From the IMG/VR virus record IMGVR_UViG_3300034356_001231, positions 1 through 64,000 of that record: a DNA stretch of 64,000 nucleotides. The stretch is one strand, 5' to 3'. Below, in pieces: positions 54,821 to 63,725 of this stretch. Position 1 is the stretch's first letter. Each line of letters starts with the position of its first letter. Below the pieces are notes generated by a model. The model had not been told where the DNA came from, searched no databases, and worked only from the letters and a program-made list of their open reading frames with translations. This DNA is from a virus. Made by a program: the position numbers and the translations under genes.

Positions 54821-55500
54821 TGCAAATCCTCAATAGCAGGAAACTCATACTTATTATAGCTTACAATTTTGAAATTTTCAACAATAAAATGTTCATACAT
54901 AGAAGCAGTAACTTGAACGTCAAGACCGCTTCTTTTCAGAATATCTCTGGTAGAAGCAAATATAATACCGTTCTCATTGTAAGAATAATGAAGTGGTCGA
55001 GATTCATTCCGGAATGCGGTAAGAACTTTATCCTTGTCAATAGTGCAAACAGACATGCTTGCAGGATGAAACTTATGTAAAGGAACTTCACCAGTTTCTA
55101 AACAACGTAAAATTAATTCGCTATCGTTCTTTGTAATTACATCATATCCAAAAGTTTGTTTCCATTGTTCTGGATCTTCTTGAGAAATGACTCCATTGTG
55201 GACAATAGAAAGTTCTTCAGTAGCCATTGGTTGATTGTAAGCAAGATCGCTCGTTGAGTAACGAACATGGCCAATGCAATAAAGATTGCCATCTTCGTTT
55301 ACCCAACTGGGAATATCCTGATTGTTGATAAAGGTACAGGCGTTCACAGGTTCTTTGATAGTATGAACCTTACTGTTCTTTACATATGATACTCCTGTAG
55401 CGTGCTTGCCACGAATCATTGATTGAATAAAAAGCCGACGAACAAGTTCGAATTCGTGCTCGCTCGGTTTCTTTATAGCTATTCCTAATACTCCACACAT
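54817..55500 (-). CDS. Class II glutamine amidotransferase (Ntn hydrolase)
   Basis: 227 residues. Starts MCGVLGIA, so Met removal exposes the catalytic Cys2; IRGKHATGVSYV, GHVRYSTSD (Arg/oxyanion) and IVHNGVISQ (Asn/Gly) complete the GATase class II site. It would release ammonia from glutamine for the amidoligase. No synthase domain is fused. TAATG junction with the dioxygenase gene. Confidence 0.9.
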   Translation of the reverse strand: MCGVLGIAIKKPSEHEFELVRRLFIQSMIRGKHATGVSYVKNSKVHTIKEPVNACTFINNQDIPSWVNEDGNLYCIGHVRYSTSDLAYNQPMATEELSIVHNGVISQEDPEQWKQTFGYDVITKNDSELILRCLETGEVPLHKFHPASMSVCTIDKDKVLTAFRNESRPLHYSYNENGIIFASTRDILKRSGLDVQVTASMYEHFIVENFKIVSYNKYEFPAIEDLQ

Positions 55501-56870
55501 TAGAAAAATGATTCCAATGAAGCCACTTCGTCTTTGCCGTAAGGATCTTTCATTCCATGAGCGTGAAGATAATCATACCATTCTTGCTCTTCCCACATTC
55601 CAGGAGAAACACCATTCCACAATGGACGATGTAATGGATGATCTTTATTCATACGACGTTCTTCCACAAATTGCTTACGCAGCAATTCATAGTCATATGA
55701 TTTCAACTCAAGCATTTTCTCACGGAAATAGCAGACTACAGATATGCGCTCACAAGAAGGATCATCAGGCTTATTAAGCACGATAGGAGTATTACCATGG
55801 ATAATCTCATGGTTGTTAACGAGTAACAAATCGCCAGGACGCACATTAACAGCGATACGATACTCAGGAAATATAAGATAACCACCAGTATATTCTCCAG
55901 AACCAAGAACAAGTAGATTAGATAAACCAGAATCAAGATCACCAGCATCTCGATGACATGCTGTCCGAAAAGTCTTGTTCACAGTCAATGTAGTAAACAC
56001 TGTTTCAGGAACAAGAAACCTTGGATCAAGTTTATCTGCTGCAGCTTTCTGATTGCCCCAACGCCAAGGAAGTAATTCTCTAAAACCTTTATTCAGTGTT
56101 TGGAGAAATGGATACGCCTTTGAAAACAATTCTGGATGGTTTTCAGTATATGCAGTAGCACGACCATACGGAATACGTGGGTATCGATCGTACCAACCAG
56201 CAACGCCCGAAAACACTGACTTTGCATAGTTAGTAGTTGATGCCCACTTTTCAGCAACCTTTCTCGCCTCTGCACGCACTTCTTCGTTTGGTTTATTAGA
56301 TAAACCATCAACCCATTTATCAAACCAACCATGATATTCCGGATACACTTTCTGGACTTCTGAACGTAACCATACAGTACCACGAGTTTCATCTGCAGGT
56401 TTAAATTTAGGATCTGCATACTTAGCGCGAATAGATGCAACTGAATTGTCATCAATTACCTTTGCACCATCATCCATAAGAAAGTCTAAAATCTCCTGTT
56501 GATAAGGAGTAACCCAATCACGACCACCACGACCTTCACATGCTAGCATGTCACCACGAGGACCAGCAGCAAGACCACGATTTTGAGATTCAGTAGCTGC
56601 TTGCCTTAGACCTTCATATGCCTGATCGCATTCTTCTTTAGTGAAGTAGTTCTTACGAAACTTAAATGCAATACGTAATTCATCGTTGCCTTTATCGCAA
56701 TCTTCGCATTCTTTAGTCCCACAATCTGCTTTGGTAAGCGGATCACATAGCGGTGGCATATAACAATCAGTATCTTCTTCAATCAAAATATCATAATGAC
56801 TCTCGTCAACGAAAGTGCCAAGAAGATGTTCACAATCATGTTTTTGACGAGCAACAATACGTCTTACCAT
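55500..56870 (-). CDS. TET/JBP-like 2-oxoglutarate/Fe(II) dioxygenase
   Basis: 456 residues from ATG 56870 (a GTG precedes it). Iron/2OG site: H306-R-D308 (TACHRDAGD), H358 (EIIHGN) and R375 (ERISVVCYF); GEYTGGYLIFPEYRIAVNVRPGD (cut) forms the double-stranded helix. RGLAAGP near residue 92 recalls the JBP/TET N-terminal loop. A Cys-rich stretch (residues 36-60) may bind zinc. These enzymes hydroxylate thymine or 5-methylcytosine in DNA; no cytosine methyltransferase is in the window, favouring thymine as the substrate (inference). Confidence 0.85.
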   Translation of the reverse strand: MVRRIVARQKHDCEHLLGTFVDESHYDILIEEDTDCYMPPLCDPLTKADCGTKECEDCDKGNDELRIAFKFRKNYFTKEECDQAYEGLRQAATESQNRGLAAGPRGDMLACEGRGGRDWVTPYQQEILDFLMDDGAKVIDDNSVASIRAKYADPKFKPADETRGTVWLRSEVQKVYPEYHGWFDKWVDGLSNKPNEEVRAEARKVAEKWASTTNYAKSVFSGVAGWYDRYPRIPYGRATAYTENHPELFSKAYPFLQTLNKGFRELLPWRWGNQKAAADKLDPRFLVPETVFTTLTVNKTFRTACHRDAGDLDSGLSNLLVLGSGEYTGGYLIFPEYRIAVNVRPGDLLLVNNHEIIHGNTPIVLNKPDDPSCERISVVCYFREKMLELKSYDYELLRKQFVEERRMNKDHPLHRPLWNGVSPGMWEEQEWYDYLHAHGMKDPYGKDEVASLESFF

Positions 56871-57250
56871 CACTTATCTCCGTATAGAACACTTTTAATA
56901 TCTGGAGCAGTCCAGCCTTCGGGTTTCAAAATCTTACCATCATCACGACGAACTACTTTACCGTCTACTAGTTTTTCCATGTTAGATCTATGGACTTCGT
57001 TGAAGACTCTGTCCAATGGAATCCCATAAGATGCAGCAGTGCCACAAACAATGTAAATAATATCAGCAAGCTCTTTGGCGACATTCTCTAGATCATCCTT
57101 ATCTTCACCATCAAAATATTCTTCTACTTCTTCTTTTAAAAGTTTACGACGCAATACACGTTCATTCTCATCAGGAAATTCAGGCACTTCGCTGACATTC
57201 TGACCGACTGCTGTTTGAAACTTTTTTACTTCTTGAAACATATTAGACAT
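56870..57250 (-). CDS. MazG-like nucleotide pyrophosphohydrolase
   Basis: 126 residues. KLLKEEVEEYFDGEDKDDLENVAKELADIIYIV is the all-alpha NTP-PPase motif (EExxE...ExxD). RVFNEVHRSNMEKLVDG is typical. Likely removes specific (d)NTPs; in a modification cluster it may clear unwanted nucleotides. Eight-base overlap with the upstream gene. Confidence 0.85.
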   Translation of the reverse strand: MSNMFQEVKKFQTAVGQNVSEVPEFPDENERVLRRKLLKEEVEEYFDGEDKDDLENVAKELADIIYIVCGTAASYGIPLDRVFNEVHRSNMEKLVDGKVVRRDDGKILKPEGWTAPDIKSVLYGDK

Positions 57251-57806
57251 AGATCCACTCCGGAGGGTTACGTTTTTTCCATTTATGAAGATGTGTTTTA
57301 CCCATCTTATAATAGTTACGATAATTTATTATTGGGTCAGAGTCAATAATATATTCTGGCGCCATACACGAAGGCATGGTAGTCATATCATACTCTTGTA
57401 AATTTTTAGGTGGAGAAGCCAACGTCGCTGATATTTCTCCATAACACTTATGCGTCTTTTCATAACGATAGGTATACTCTTGCATCAACGCAAAGAAATG
57501 ATCTACCAACCAATTGTAATTCTCGACGCTACTGCGAGCCCATACAGCAGATGGGTGATTGATGTGCGTAGCTGAATATATAATTTGTTCGCGCGAGTCA
57601 TTTAGTAACCACCATTTTTTCTTGCGTGTTTTAATTTTACCATCTTCCTGCTCAACCTGCACCTCGAGTTGAATTTCTCGACCGTCTAGTAAACGATGTG
57701 CTGTAGAAAGCAACTGAGCGGATTCGAGGATCATCTTAACAACATGACGATCTACCATCCACTCGGCTGCTTCCACGGGGTTATCAGAAATATAGAAAAT
57801 ATTCAT
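57243..57806 (-). CDS. Conserved T4-like phage protein, 187 aa
   Basis: From ATG 57806. MNIFYISDNPVEAAEWMVDRHVVKMILESAQLLSTAHRLLDG (two stretches) and HINHPSAVWARSSVENYNWL define a family found in most T4-like marine phages; annotated elsewhere as related to pyrimidine-dimer glycosylase, without proof known to me. Rich in conserved His, Trp and Tyr, so enzymatic. ATGA overlap with the microprotein gene. Confidence 0.75.
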   Translation of the reverse strand: MNIFYISDNPVEAAEWMVDRHVVKMILESAQLLSTAHRLLDGREIQLEVQVEQEDGKIKTRKKKWWLLNDSREQIIYSATHINHPSAVWARSSVENYNWLVDHFFALMQEYTYRYEKTHKCYGEISATLASPPKNLQEYDMTTMPSCMAPEYIIDSDPIINYRNYYKMGKTHLHKWKKRNPPEWIYV

Positions 57807-57916
57807 TTTTTTCTCATATACCAATAAACAAATATTGCGAACACAATTAGTATAAACCATTGTTCATAATATTCAAGCATTAAATTCAGTTTATAGAAAT
57901 TAAAAAAATGATTCAT
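57803..57916 (-). CDS. Membrane microprotein, 37 aa
   Basis: ATGA overlaps at both ends (with def and with the 57806 gene) argue for coupled translation. MNHFFNFYKLNLM then a membrane span (QWFILIVFAIFVYWY) and a basic end MRKK. Confidence 0.55.
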   Translation of the reverse strand: MNHFFNFYKLNLMLEYYEQWFILIVFAIFVYWYMRKK

Positions 57917-58380
57917 TGTTTCCACTTTCTCATTGCTTGGTCTCGATGAAACTTGTTAGCTCTATCATAAAAACGAATGCCTTGCAAGTGATCATATTCG
58001 TGTTGAAATACTCTAGCAGACATACCTATAAACTGTTTTGTCAAACTATCTCCATTAGGAGTATTGAATCGAACACGAACTACTGTTGGTCTTTTAATTT
58101 TAACTACTAATCCAGGATAAGATAAACACCCTTCCTCGAGAACTACGTCGTCTTTAGATTGACTAACTATCTTAGGATTATAACAAACAAAATTTTCCGG
58201 AGCTCCACGCATAGCGAAAATACGATAAGGCACTCCTACTTGGTTTGCTGCCACTCCAAGACCATTGTTCTCATACATAAATTTGATGAGACTCTGCGCG
58301 AAATCAATCGGATCGAAGGGAGGATCTTTAAAATCGAATTCTTCACATTGTTCTAAAAGATATCTATCATCTAGTTTCAT
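57913..58380 (-). CDS. def: Peptide deformylase
   Basis: 155 residues. All three motifs: GLGVAANQVG, EGCLSYPG and FQHEYDHLQG (HExxH). Removes formyl groups from new proteins; phage copies may aid rapid synthesis. A TATAAT box directly precedes the ATG, so transcripts from that promoter would start inside this gene; def itself may be read from the 46/47 unit. Confidence 0.95.
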   Translation of the reverse strand: MKLDDRYLLEQCEEFDFKDPPFDPIDFAQSLIKFMYENNGLGVAANQVGVPYRIFAMRGAPENFVCYNPKIVSQSKDDVVLEEGCLSYPGLVVKIKRPTVVRVRFNTPNGDSLTKQFIGMSARVFQHEYDHLQGIRFYDRANKFHRDQAMRKWKQ

Positions 58381-58409
58381 ATTATAACCTCGATTTTCAT
58401 TTTAGTCAA
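58381..58409 (-). promoter_or_regulatory. Host sigma70-type early promoter
   Basis: Minus strand TTGACT, 17-base spacer, TATAAT, directly abutting the def start codon. It can drive the whole def-to-dioxygenase-to-GNAT cluster. Confidence 0.82.
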
Positions 58410-58411
58410 TA

Positions 58412-60112
58412 TTATTGTATCTGAGAGAAATTTTTATTTTTCACGAATTTCAATACGTTATTGAACTTCTCGTTCAAATGTTCTTTGTGCGATATAATGA
58501 TAATATTACTATCTTTGGATATCTCACGAATAATATTCATAAGATAATCTGTTGCATTTTGGTCCAAAGAAGAATCGAACACTTCGTCCATTATTAAAAG
58601 ATTTGTGCTTATTGAGTTACGAAGTTTGGCAATTGCTCTCCATGTAAACAATAAAGCCAAATCAATTTTCTGTTTCTCTCCTTCAGAGAAAGATGCGTAT
58701 GAAAAATCATCTCTATATCTAGACTTGATTGTTTCGTTAAAATTTTCATCGAGTTCAAACGAAACAAAAAAATCCATAGAAGAAAGGTATTTATTAATCA
58801 ATTTGTTAATGACAGGAATATACTGCCTAATAATTTTAGATTTAATTCCTGTATCTTTTAATAAAACTGTTGCTGCGCTCAAAACTTCTTTTTCTTCGCT
58901 TAATTCATTATATCTAGTTTCTAACGCATTCAATTCTTTTTCGTAGTCTACTATTTTAACATCAACCACTTCATTTTTATCTTTTAGATTTTCTATCTCT
59001 TGATTCAATTGTTCGATATATTTGTTTAAAGAATTTATTGTTGTTTTGTATTCAACTCTTTCCATTTCAAATTTCTGAATATCATTGTTCATATTCATAA
59101 TTTGTTTTAGGCGGTTATTAGCAGTTTCATACTCTAAAGATAATAACTTCAACCCTTCTTCAGTATCTTTGATCTGAGAAGTTTTTTCCTCTATAGTTTT
59201 GTCTCTAAAATTTTTATCAATATTTTGTTTACATGTGGGGCAATTTTCGTGATTACTAAAGAAAACAACATCTTGATTTAGAATGGCTACTTTTGCTTCT
59301 ATCTGATGACGAAGTTTAGAGAGTTTTTCTAGTTTTCTAGAAACGCTATCATTGTCGCCAATATCTTTCTTACAAATTTCTATTTGTTTTGTTATTCTAT
59401 CAATTTTATTAGTATACTCTTGGATTTTTTTATTGGTGTCTTTTATGTTTTTTTCTTTTTCCTCTACCAATTTATTATTATTAATCTGAAGTTCTTGCAA
59501 ATGACTTTTAGTCAATTCAATTTTAGAGTTGACTAGTTTTTTAGAAGTATTAACTTCGTAGATATTTTCACTGTTTATAAGAACTTTATCTTTTAATATA
59601 GAATTCATAACAGTAAAGATTTGAAGGTCTAATAGATCCTCAATAATTTCTCTACGCTGACCAGAAGACAACTGCATAAAAGGCTGAAAGGTAGCTGAAC
59701 CTAGAACAACTACCTGCGAAAAAGATTTATGATTTACTTTGATAATTTGTTTTTCTAAAAGTTCCTGGTAATCTTTCATCTCAGCGTTTTGATTTAAAAG
59801 ATTACCGTTCTGATATACTTCAAAAACAGTTGGCTTTATACCACGAACAATCTTATACTCTTTAGAACCTATAGAAAATTCTATTTCTACCAAGCAGTTC
59901 TTTTGTGTGATTGAATTTACAAGTTGTGGTTTGTTTATCTTTCGGAACGGTTTACCAAAAAGACCAAAACTCAACGCATCTAGAATCGTAGACTTCCCAG
60001 CCCCATTCTGTCCAACAATGAGTGTAGTCTCTTTGCTTGCTAAATTGATTTCTGTAAAAACGTTTCCAGTCGAAAGGAAGTTCTTCCATTTTAATTTCTT
60101 AAAGTGAATCAT
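58412..60112 (-). CDS. 46: Recombination endonuclease subunit (T4 gp46, Rad50/SbcC-like)
   Basis: 566 residues (T4: 560). Walker A GQNGAGKSTILD near residue 35, two long coiled coils flanking a zinc hook CPTCKQN near residue 295, signature SFSEGEKQKIDLALLF and Walker B LLIMDEVFDSSLD. With gp47 it resects DNA ends for recombination-dependent replication. ATGA overlap with 47. Confidence 0.95.
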   Translation of the reverse strand: MIHFKKLKWKNFLSTGNVFTEINLASKETTLIVGQNGAGKSTILDALSFGLFGKPFRKINKPQLVNSITQKNCLVEIEFSIGSKEYKIVRGIKPTVFEVYQNGNLLNQNAEMKDYQELLEKQIIKVNHKSFSQVVVLGSATFQPFMQLSSGQRREIIEDLLDLQIFTVMNSILKDKVLINSENIYEVNTSKKLVNSKIELTKSHLQELQINNNKLVEEKEKNIKDTNKKIQEYTNKIDRITKQIEICKKDIGDNDSVSRKLEKLSKLRHQIEAKVAILNQDVVFFSNHENCPTCKQNIDKNFRDKTIEEKTSQIKDTEEGLKLLSLEYETANNRLKQIMNMNNDIQKFEMERVEYKTTINSLNKYIEQLNQEIENLKDKNEVVDVKIVDYEKELNALETRYNELSEEKEVLSAATVLLKDTGIKSKIIRQYIPVINKLINKYLSSMDFFVSFELDENFNETIKSRYRDDFSYASFSEGEKQKIDLALLFTWRAIAKLRNSISTNLLIMDEVFDSSLDQNATDYLMNIIREISKDSNIIIISHKEHLNEKFNNVLKFVKNKNFSQIQ

Positions 60113-61167
60113 TCAATTGTCAATGCCTCATGATATAACTCTACAATTTTATTTTCTAATTTGTTCTTATCAACGCCTTTTACTTCGGCGCCAGTAATGT
60201 ATTTTTTAAAAATTTCAATTGTAGATTCAGCTTCATCAATAATATCATCGTCATCTTCCAAATCAAGATTAAGATGATCTTCTACGATTTGTATGTCCAC
60301 AGGATTTTGTTTTTCAATATTCTCTATAAATTTTTCAAACCAATAAGGATTATTCTTTTCAGTGATTATAATTTTAATTATCTTATTAGCAAATTGAGTA
60401 TAGTCGATTTCGGAGTCTACAAATTTAGTATCTCCGTCATTATACCAGAACTTATGAAACATCTTATACGGGTTTTCAATAAAAGTTAATTGTCTCGTTT
60501 CTGTGTCAAAGATATGAAACCCTCGAGGATCGTTATAATCAGACCAAGTATACTCTGCAGGAGAACCGAGATAATTAATATTACCACGGTTTGAACGATG
60601 ATGAAAATGCCCAGAACAAACAATATCAAACCGTCCAAAAAGTGACGGATCGTCTCCATGAGAAACGATTGATCCTTTAAACATTTCAAATCCTTCCAGT
60701 TCCAAATGACCGAAAGCAATTTGTGCATCTGTTTCCTTAATTAGTTTGAAGGAATGCTGTTTATTGTCATCACAAATCCAAGGAATTAATAGAATCTTGG
60801 TTTCACCGAACATTACTTCGGTTGCTTTATCATAGATATTTATCTCATACTTACGAAAAAGTTCGTTAAAAGATGACACCTCATTAGTATTTTTATGATA
60901 TGTGTCATGATTGCCGAGTATCTGATGCCATTTTAATCCACGTTCAATAGCTGGTTCAATCAAATCTTTTCTTAAACGATACGCAGTATTGATGTTGATA
61001 TATTTTCGGCGATCCACAATATCGCCGCAATGCACAACAGTTTTAATATTATTTTCGTCGATATATCTATAGAATACATTATCATAGAACCTTTTCATAT
61101 AGTCATGAAAGACTAGAGAGTCATTACGAACACCAGCATGACTATCGGTTAAAAGAGCGATTTTCAT
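60109..61167 (-). CDS. 47: Recombination nuclease subunit (T4 gp47, Mre11/SbcD-like)
   Basis: 352 residues (T4: 339). Metallophosphoesterase motifs: LLTDSHAG (D8, H10), HCGDIVDRR, LGNHDTYH and SGHFHHRS. Forms the nuclease complex with gp46. The C-terminal third is acidic. Confidence 0.95.
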   Translation of the reverse strand: MKIALLTDSHAGVRNDSLVFHDYMKRFYDNVFYRYIDENNIKTVVHCGDIVDRRKYININTAYRLRKDLIEPAIERGLKWHQILGNHDTYHKNTNEVSSFNELFRKYEINIYDKATEVMFGETKILLIPWICDDNKQHSFKLIKETDAQIAFGHLELEGFEMFKGSIVSHGDDPSLFGRFDIVCSGHFHHRSNRGNINYLGSPAEYTWSDYNDPRGFHIFDTETRQLTFIENPYKMFHKFWYNDGDTKFVDSEIDYTQFANKIIKIIITEKNNPYWFEKFIENIEKQNPVDIQIVEDHLNLDLEDDDDIIDEAESTIEIFKKYITGAEVKGVDKNKLENKIVELYHEALTIE

Positions 61168-61324
61168 TTTTAGAACTTGCCTTTACAACAGCAGCCGTAA
61201 CATAATCACGAATAGCATCTAGACGTAGCAATAGATTTGCTCTTTCGTTTTCTCGAATATTTTTGTCGTTTAATCTATTAACAATATCCTGAACGACAAC
61301 AGGTACTAAATGATCATTCTTCAT
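61142..61324 (-). CDS. Small helical protein between 55 and 47, 60 aa
   Basis: Overlaps both neighbours (26 bases with 47, 11 with 55). MKNDHLVPVVVQDIVNRLND, a central basic helix and KASSKNENRSFNR tail. Corresponds in position to a small gene found between 55 and 47 in T4-like phages; no known role. Confidence 0.65.
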   Translation of the reverse strand: MKNDHLVPVVVQDIVNRLNDKNIRENERANLLLRLDAIRDYVTAAVVKASSKNENRSFNR

Positions 61325-61853
61325 TTTCTTCCACCTCTGAAAATTTTTCTACTCCAGTAAGTTTACTCTCTTTTTTAGATTTAGTCAACTTATCTTCAAA
61401 CGAACGCACTATGTCTGACGAATACTCATTAGATTTCAAATGCATAGCATGCCCCGAATTTTCTACAATTTCGCTAAACAAATGAGAGTTCTCGAAATTC
61501 TTATGTTTTATATATGTCTGTTTCTTTTCTTTTTGTATTCTTCGAAGAAAGGCGTTCCATGCAATCTGTGTAAAATAAGCAAATGGATTGTTTGTTTTGT
61601 CTGGATTAAAATTATCAACTGCAGATATACAATCCATGATACCATCAGAAATCATTTCTTGTTTGTATGTATATCCTGAGAAGTTTGGTTTCTTAGCAAG
61701 ATTATTACATATAAGGATAATCGATTCTCCAATATAGTTAGGCACTTGCGGTTTATCTGCATCGTGTTCCAGAGCATGTTGCAAATCATTCTTGTAATGG
61801 ATCATGGCGCCATATAAAGTTTTGTTATTGATATAATTTTTTACCTTAGCCAT
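61314..61853 (-). CDS. 55: Late transcription sigma factor gp55
   Basis: 179 residues (T4: 185) from the second ATG of an ATGATG start (GAGGA 4 or 7 bases upstream). KQEMISDGIMDCISAVDNFNPDKTNNPFAYFTQIAWNAF (two adjoining stretches) is the sigma region-2 helix set that reads TATAAATA. C-terminal acidic end EKFSEVEENEE carries the clamp-binding region. Explains the late promoters listed here. Confidence 0.93.
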   Translation of the reverse strand: MAKVKNYINNKTLYGAMIHYKNDLQHALEHDADKPQVPNYIGESIILICNNLAKKPNFSGYTYKQEMISDGIMDCISAVDNFNPDKTNNPFAYFTQIAWNAFLRRIQKEKKQTYIKHKNFENSHLFSEIVENSGHAMHLKSNEYSSDIVRSFEDKLTKSKKESKLTGVEKFSEVEENEE

Positions 61854-61865
61854 CATTCCTCACTT

Positions 61866-62237
61866 TTAAAAAATTACGAATAAAAAGAAACATACTAAAG
61901 ATATTAAAAACCCAAAGACAGTTTCAGATATTGTGTGACTGTTAGTTTCAATAAGCGCATAAGCAAATATAGATAGTATACCTAAACAAGCTATAAAAGT
62001 CAATAACTTATTTGATAAAAAAGAAGCCCATAACAATATAATTGTTGCCATTGCCATATGTCCACTGGGGCTATACGGCTGTAGAATTATTTTTAAAAAA
62101 CCAGTTATTACCACTGAAGAGAGAAAAGACAATACGAATCTAAAATTGTTTGTCAAAATAAAAACAATATACGCTAGATAGAAAGCGATATTAATGTTTC
62201 CTATTTCAAGTATCTTTCTCAAAATTTCTATTGACAT
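61866..62237 (-). CDS. PAP2-like membrane protein
   Basis: 123 residues from ATG 62237 (AGGA site). Four to five membrane spans; YSPSGHMAMA (PSGH motif 2) and ETNSHTISETVFG (motif 3 His; usual Asp is Glu) recall PAP2 lipid phosphatases. Shorter than bacterial enzymes, and motif 1 (KxxxxxxRP) is not clear. Might act on undecaprenyl or lipid phosphates, or be an inactive relative. Confidence 0.62.
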   Translation of the reverse strand: MSIEILRKILEIGNINIAFYLAYIVFILTNNFRFVLSFLSSVVITGFLKIILQPYSPSGHMAMATIILLWASFLSNKLLTFIACLGILSIFAYALIETNSHTISETVFGFLISLVCFFLFVIF

Positions 62238-62259
62238 TTTTCCTGACACCCAGTATAAT
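62231..62259 (+). promoter_or_regulatory. Perfect consensus sigma70 promoter, antisense to uvsW
   Basis: Plus strand TTGACA, 17-base spacer, TATAAT. It reads into the uvsW gene in antisense. No plus-strand coding frame of note follows. Confidence 0.7.
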
Positions 62260-62279
62260 CATTAATGCGCTGATTGAAA

Positions 62280-63725
62280 TTAAATATCCAATTGAACCTT
62301 ATAGATCTTGTACTCAAACTTCTCTTCGTTATATATCTTTATTCTCTCCATGAAATGGAGTAAGGTATAGTTCTTCTTACTCTTCCAAGACATGTCGTCA
62401 GCTATATCAAAAAGGGTAGCAGAAGTTTTCGTATCAGACTTACGTAGTCCACGGCCAATTGACTGTAGATTCCTAATGCGAGACTTGCTTGGGCTACTAA
62501 AAATAATATTATGGAGATTCTTAATATTGACTCCGGTGCTAAAAGTACCAAAAGAAGCGACAATAATAGCATTGTGATCATTTTCGACAACCTTTCTAAT
62601 TTGTTCTCTATCGTCGCCAGATATATCTCCTGAAACGAAATATACAGGACGATTATTATTTTGTAACATATTAGCTAGATGAATACCATGCTTTTCTACA
62701 AATTGATATAATACTAAAGTATTACCCTTTAACGATAACGCAAGATTCTTAATGAATTTATTTCTTGATTCTAACCTTACAAGGTAATCCATTTCAGCTT
62801 GATAATCGTTTGCTCGAGCAATCATCTGTCTAATTTCATCCGGATATGACAAAACAATAGCTTTAATTTTAAAATCAGCAAGATGTTTTTGATCAATAAG
62901 TTCTTTTGTGGTTGTTACTTTTCTGACTGCTCCGAAGAGTCCCTCAAGGACGAGGCGGTGGGTTTCAGTACCATCCAATGTTCCGGTAAATCCAAAACGA
63001 TAACGGCATCCGGACATCTTAGTAAGTATAGAAGTAAGAGATTTTGCTTTGAAGAGATGAGCTTCGTCTCCGATGACAACATCAAAGTTTGCAAAGAATT
63101 CTTTAGGTAGCTTGTATACGCTTTGCCAAGTTGTGATTGTGATCGGTTTTGTTGATCCCTTATCCTGTCCAGCGAACACACGATGAACAAAAGTATCGGA
63201 GTCAAAACCATAGTCAGCAAAATCACTGGCAAGCTGACTAACAAGAGAAGTAGTTGGTACAATAATAAGAGTGCGTTTCGCATAATACCTCACAAGTAAA
63301 TAAATGATAAATGACTTACCAGAAGCTGTGGGAGAAAGCATTAATGCTCTACGTTCTCTTACAGCATGAACAAAAGCATCCAACTGGTAATCTCTTGGCT
63401 GCATCGTAGGTTTTATTTTTTCAACAAACTCTTTAGCTTCCTTTAAAGAAAAGTTCTCAGAAGCAAAATCTGAAAGATATTCTAGTTCATAGTTTCTAGA
63501 TTTACAAAATTCTTCTACATATTTTGTTAAACCAGCATACAACAAACCAGTCATGGCATTTAACAAGCGTATCTTACCATCCCAAAATTTAGAACGATAA
63601 GCGGGCATGAATTTAGCGCCAGGAACAGTGAACGTAAAGAATTCGCTCATTTCCATCATAATGCTTGGTTCGGCTTTTACTTTAATATAAACTTCGTCGA
63701 ACCTTTCGATTTGCACTATATCCAT
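62280..63725 (-). CDS. uvsW: DNA/RNA helicase UvsW
   Basis: 481 residues (T4: 503). SF2 motifs: PRDYQLDAF (Q-region), LSPTASGKSF (I), GDEAHLFK (II, DEAH), FGFTGTLDG (III) and QSIGRGLRKS (VI). N-terminal double-stranded-DNA-binding domain before residue 105. Remodels forks and R-loops, switching replication from origin to recombination mode. TAATG junction with uvsY. Confidence 0.95.
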   Translation of the reverse strand: MDIVQIERFDEVYIKVKAEPSIMMEMSEFFTFTVPGAKFMPAYRSKFWDGKIRLLNAMTGLLYAGLTKYVEEFCKSRNYELEYLSDFASENFSLKEAKEFVEKIKPTMQPRDYQLDAFVHAVRERRALMLSPTASGKSFIIYLLVRYYAKRTLIIVPTTSLVSQLASDFADYGFDSDTFVHRVFAGQDKGSTKPITITTWQSVYKLPKEFFANFDVVIGDEAHLFKAKSLTSILTKMSGCRYRFGFTGTLDGTETHRLVLEGLFGAVRKVTTTKELIDQKHLADFKIKAIVLSYPDEIRQMIARANDYQAEMDYLVRLESRNKFIKNLALSLKGNTLVLYQFVEKHGIHLANMLQNNNRPVYFVSGDISGDDREQIRKVVENDHNAIIVASFGTFSTGVNIKNLHNIIFSSPSKSRIRNLQSIGRGLRKSDTKTSATLFDIADDMSWKSKKNYTLLHFMERIKIYNEEKFEYKIYKVQLDI

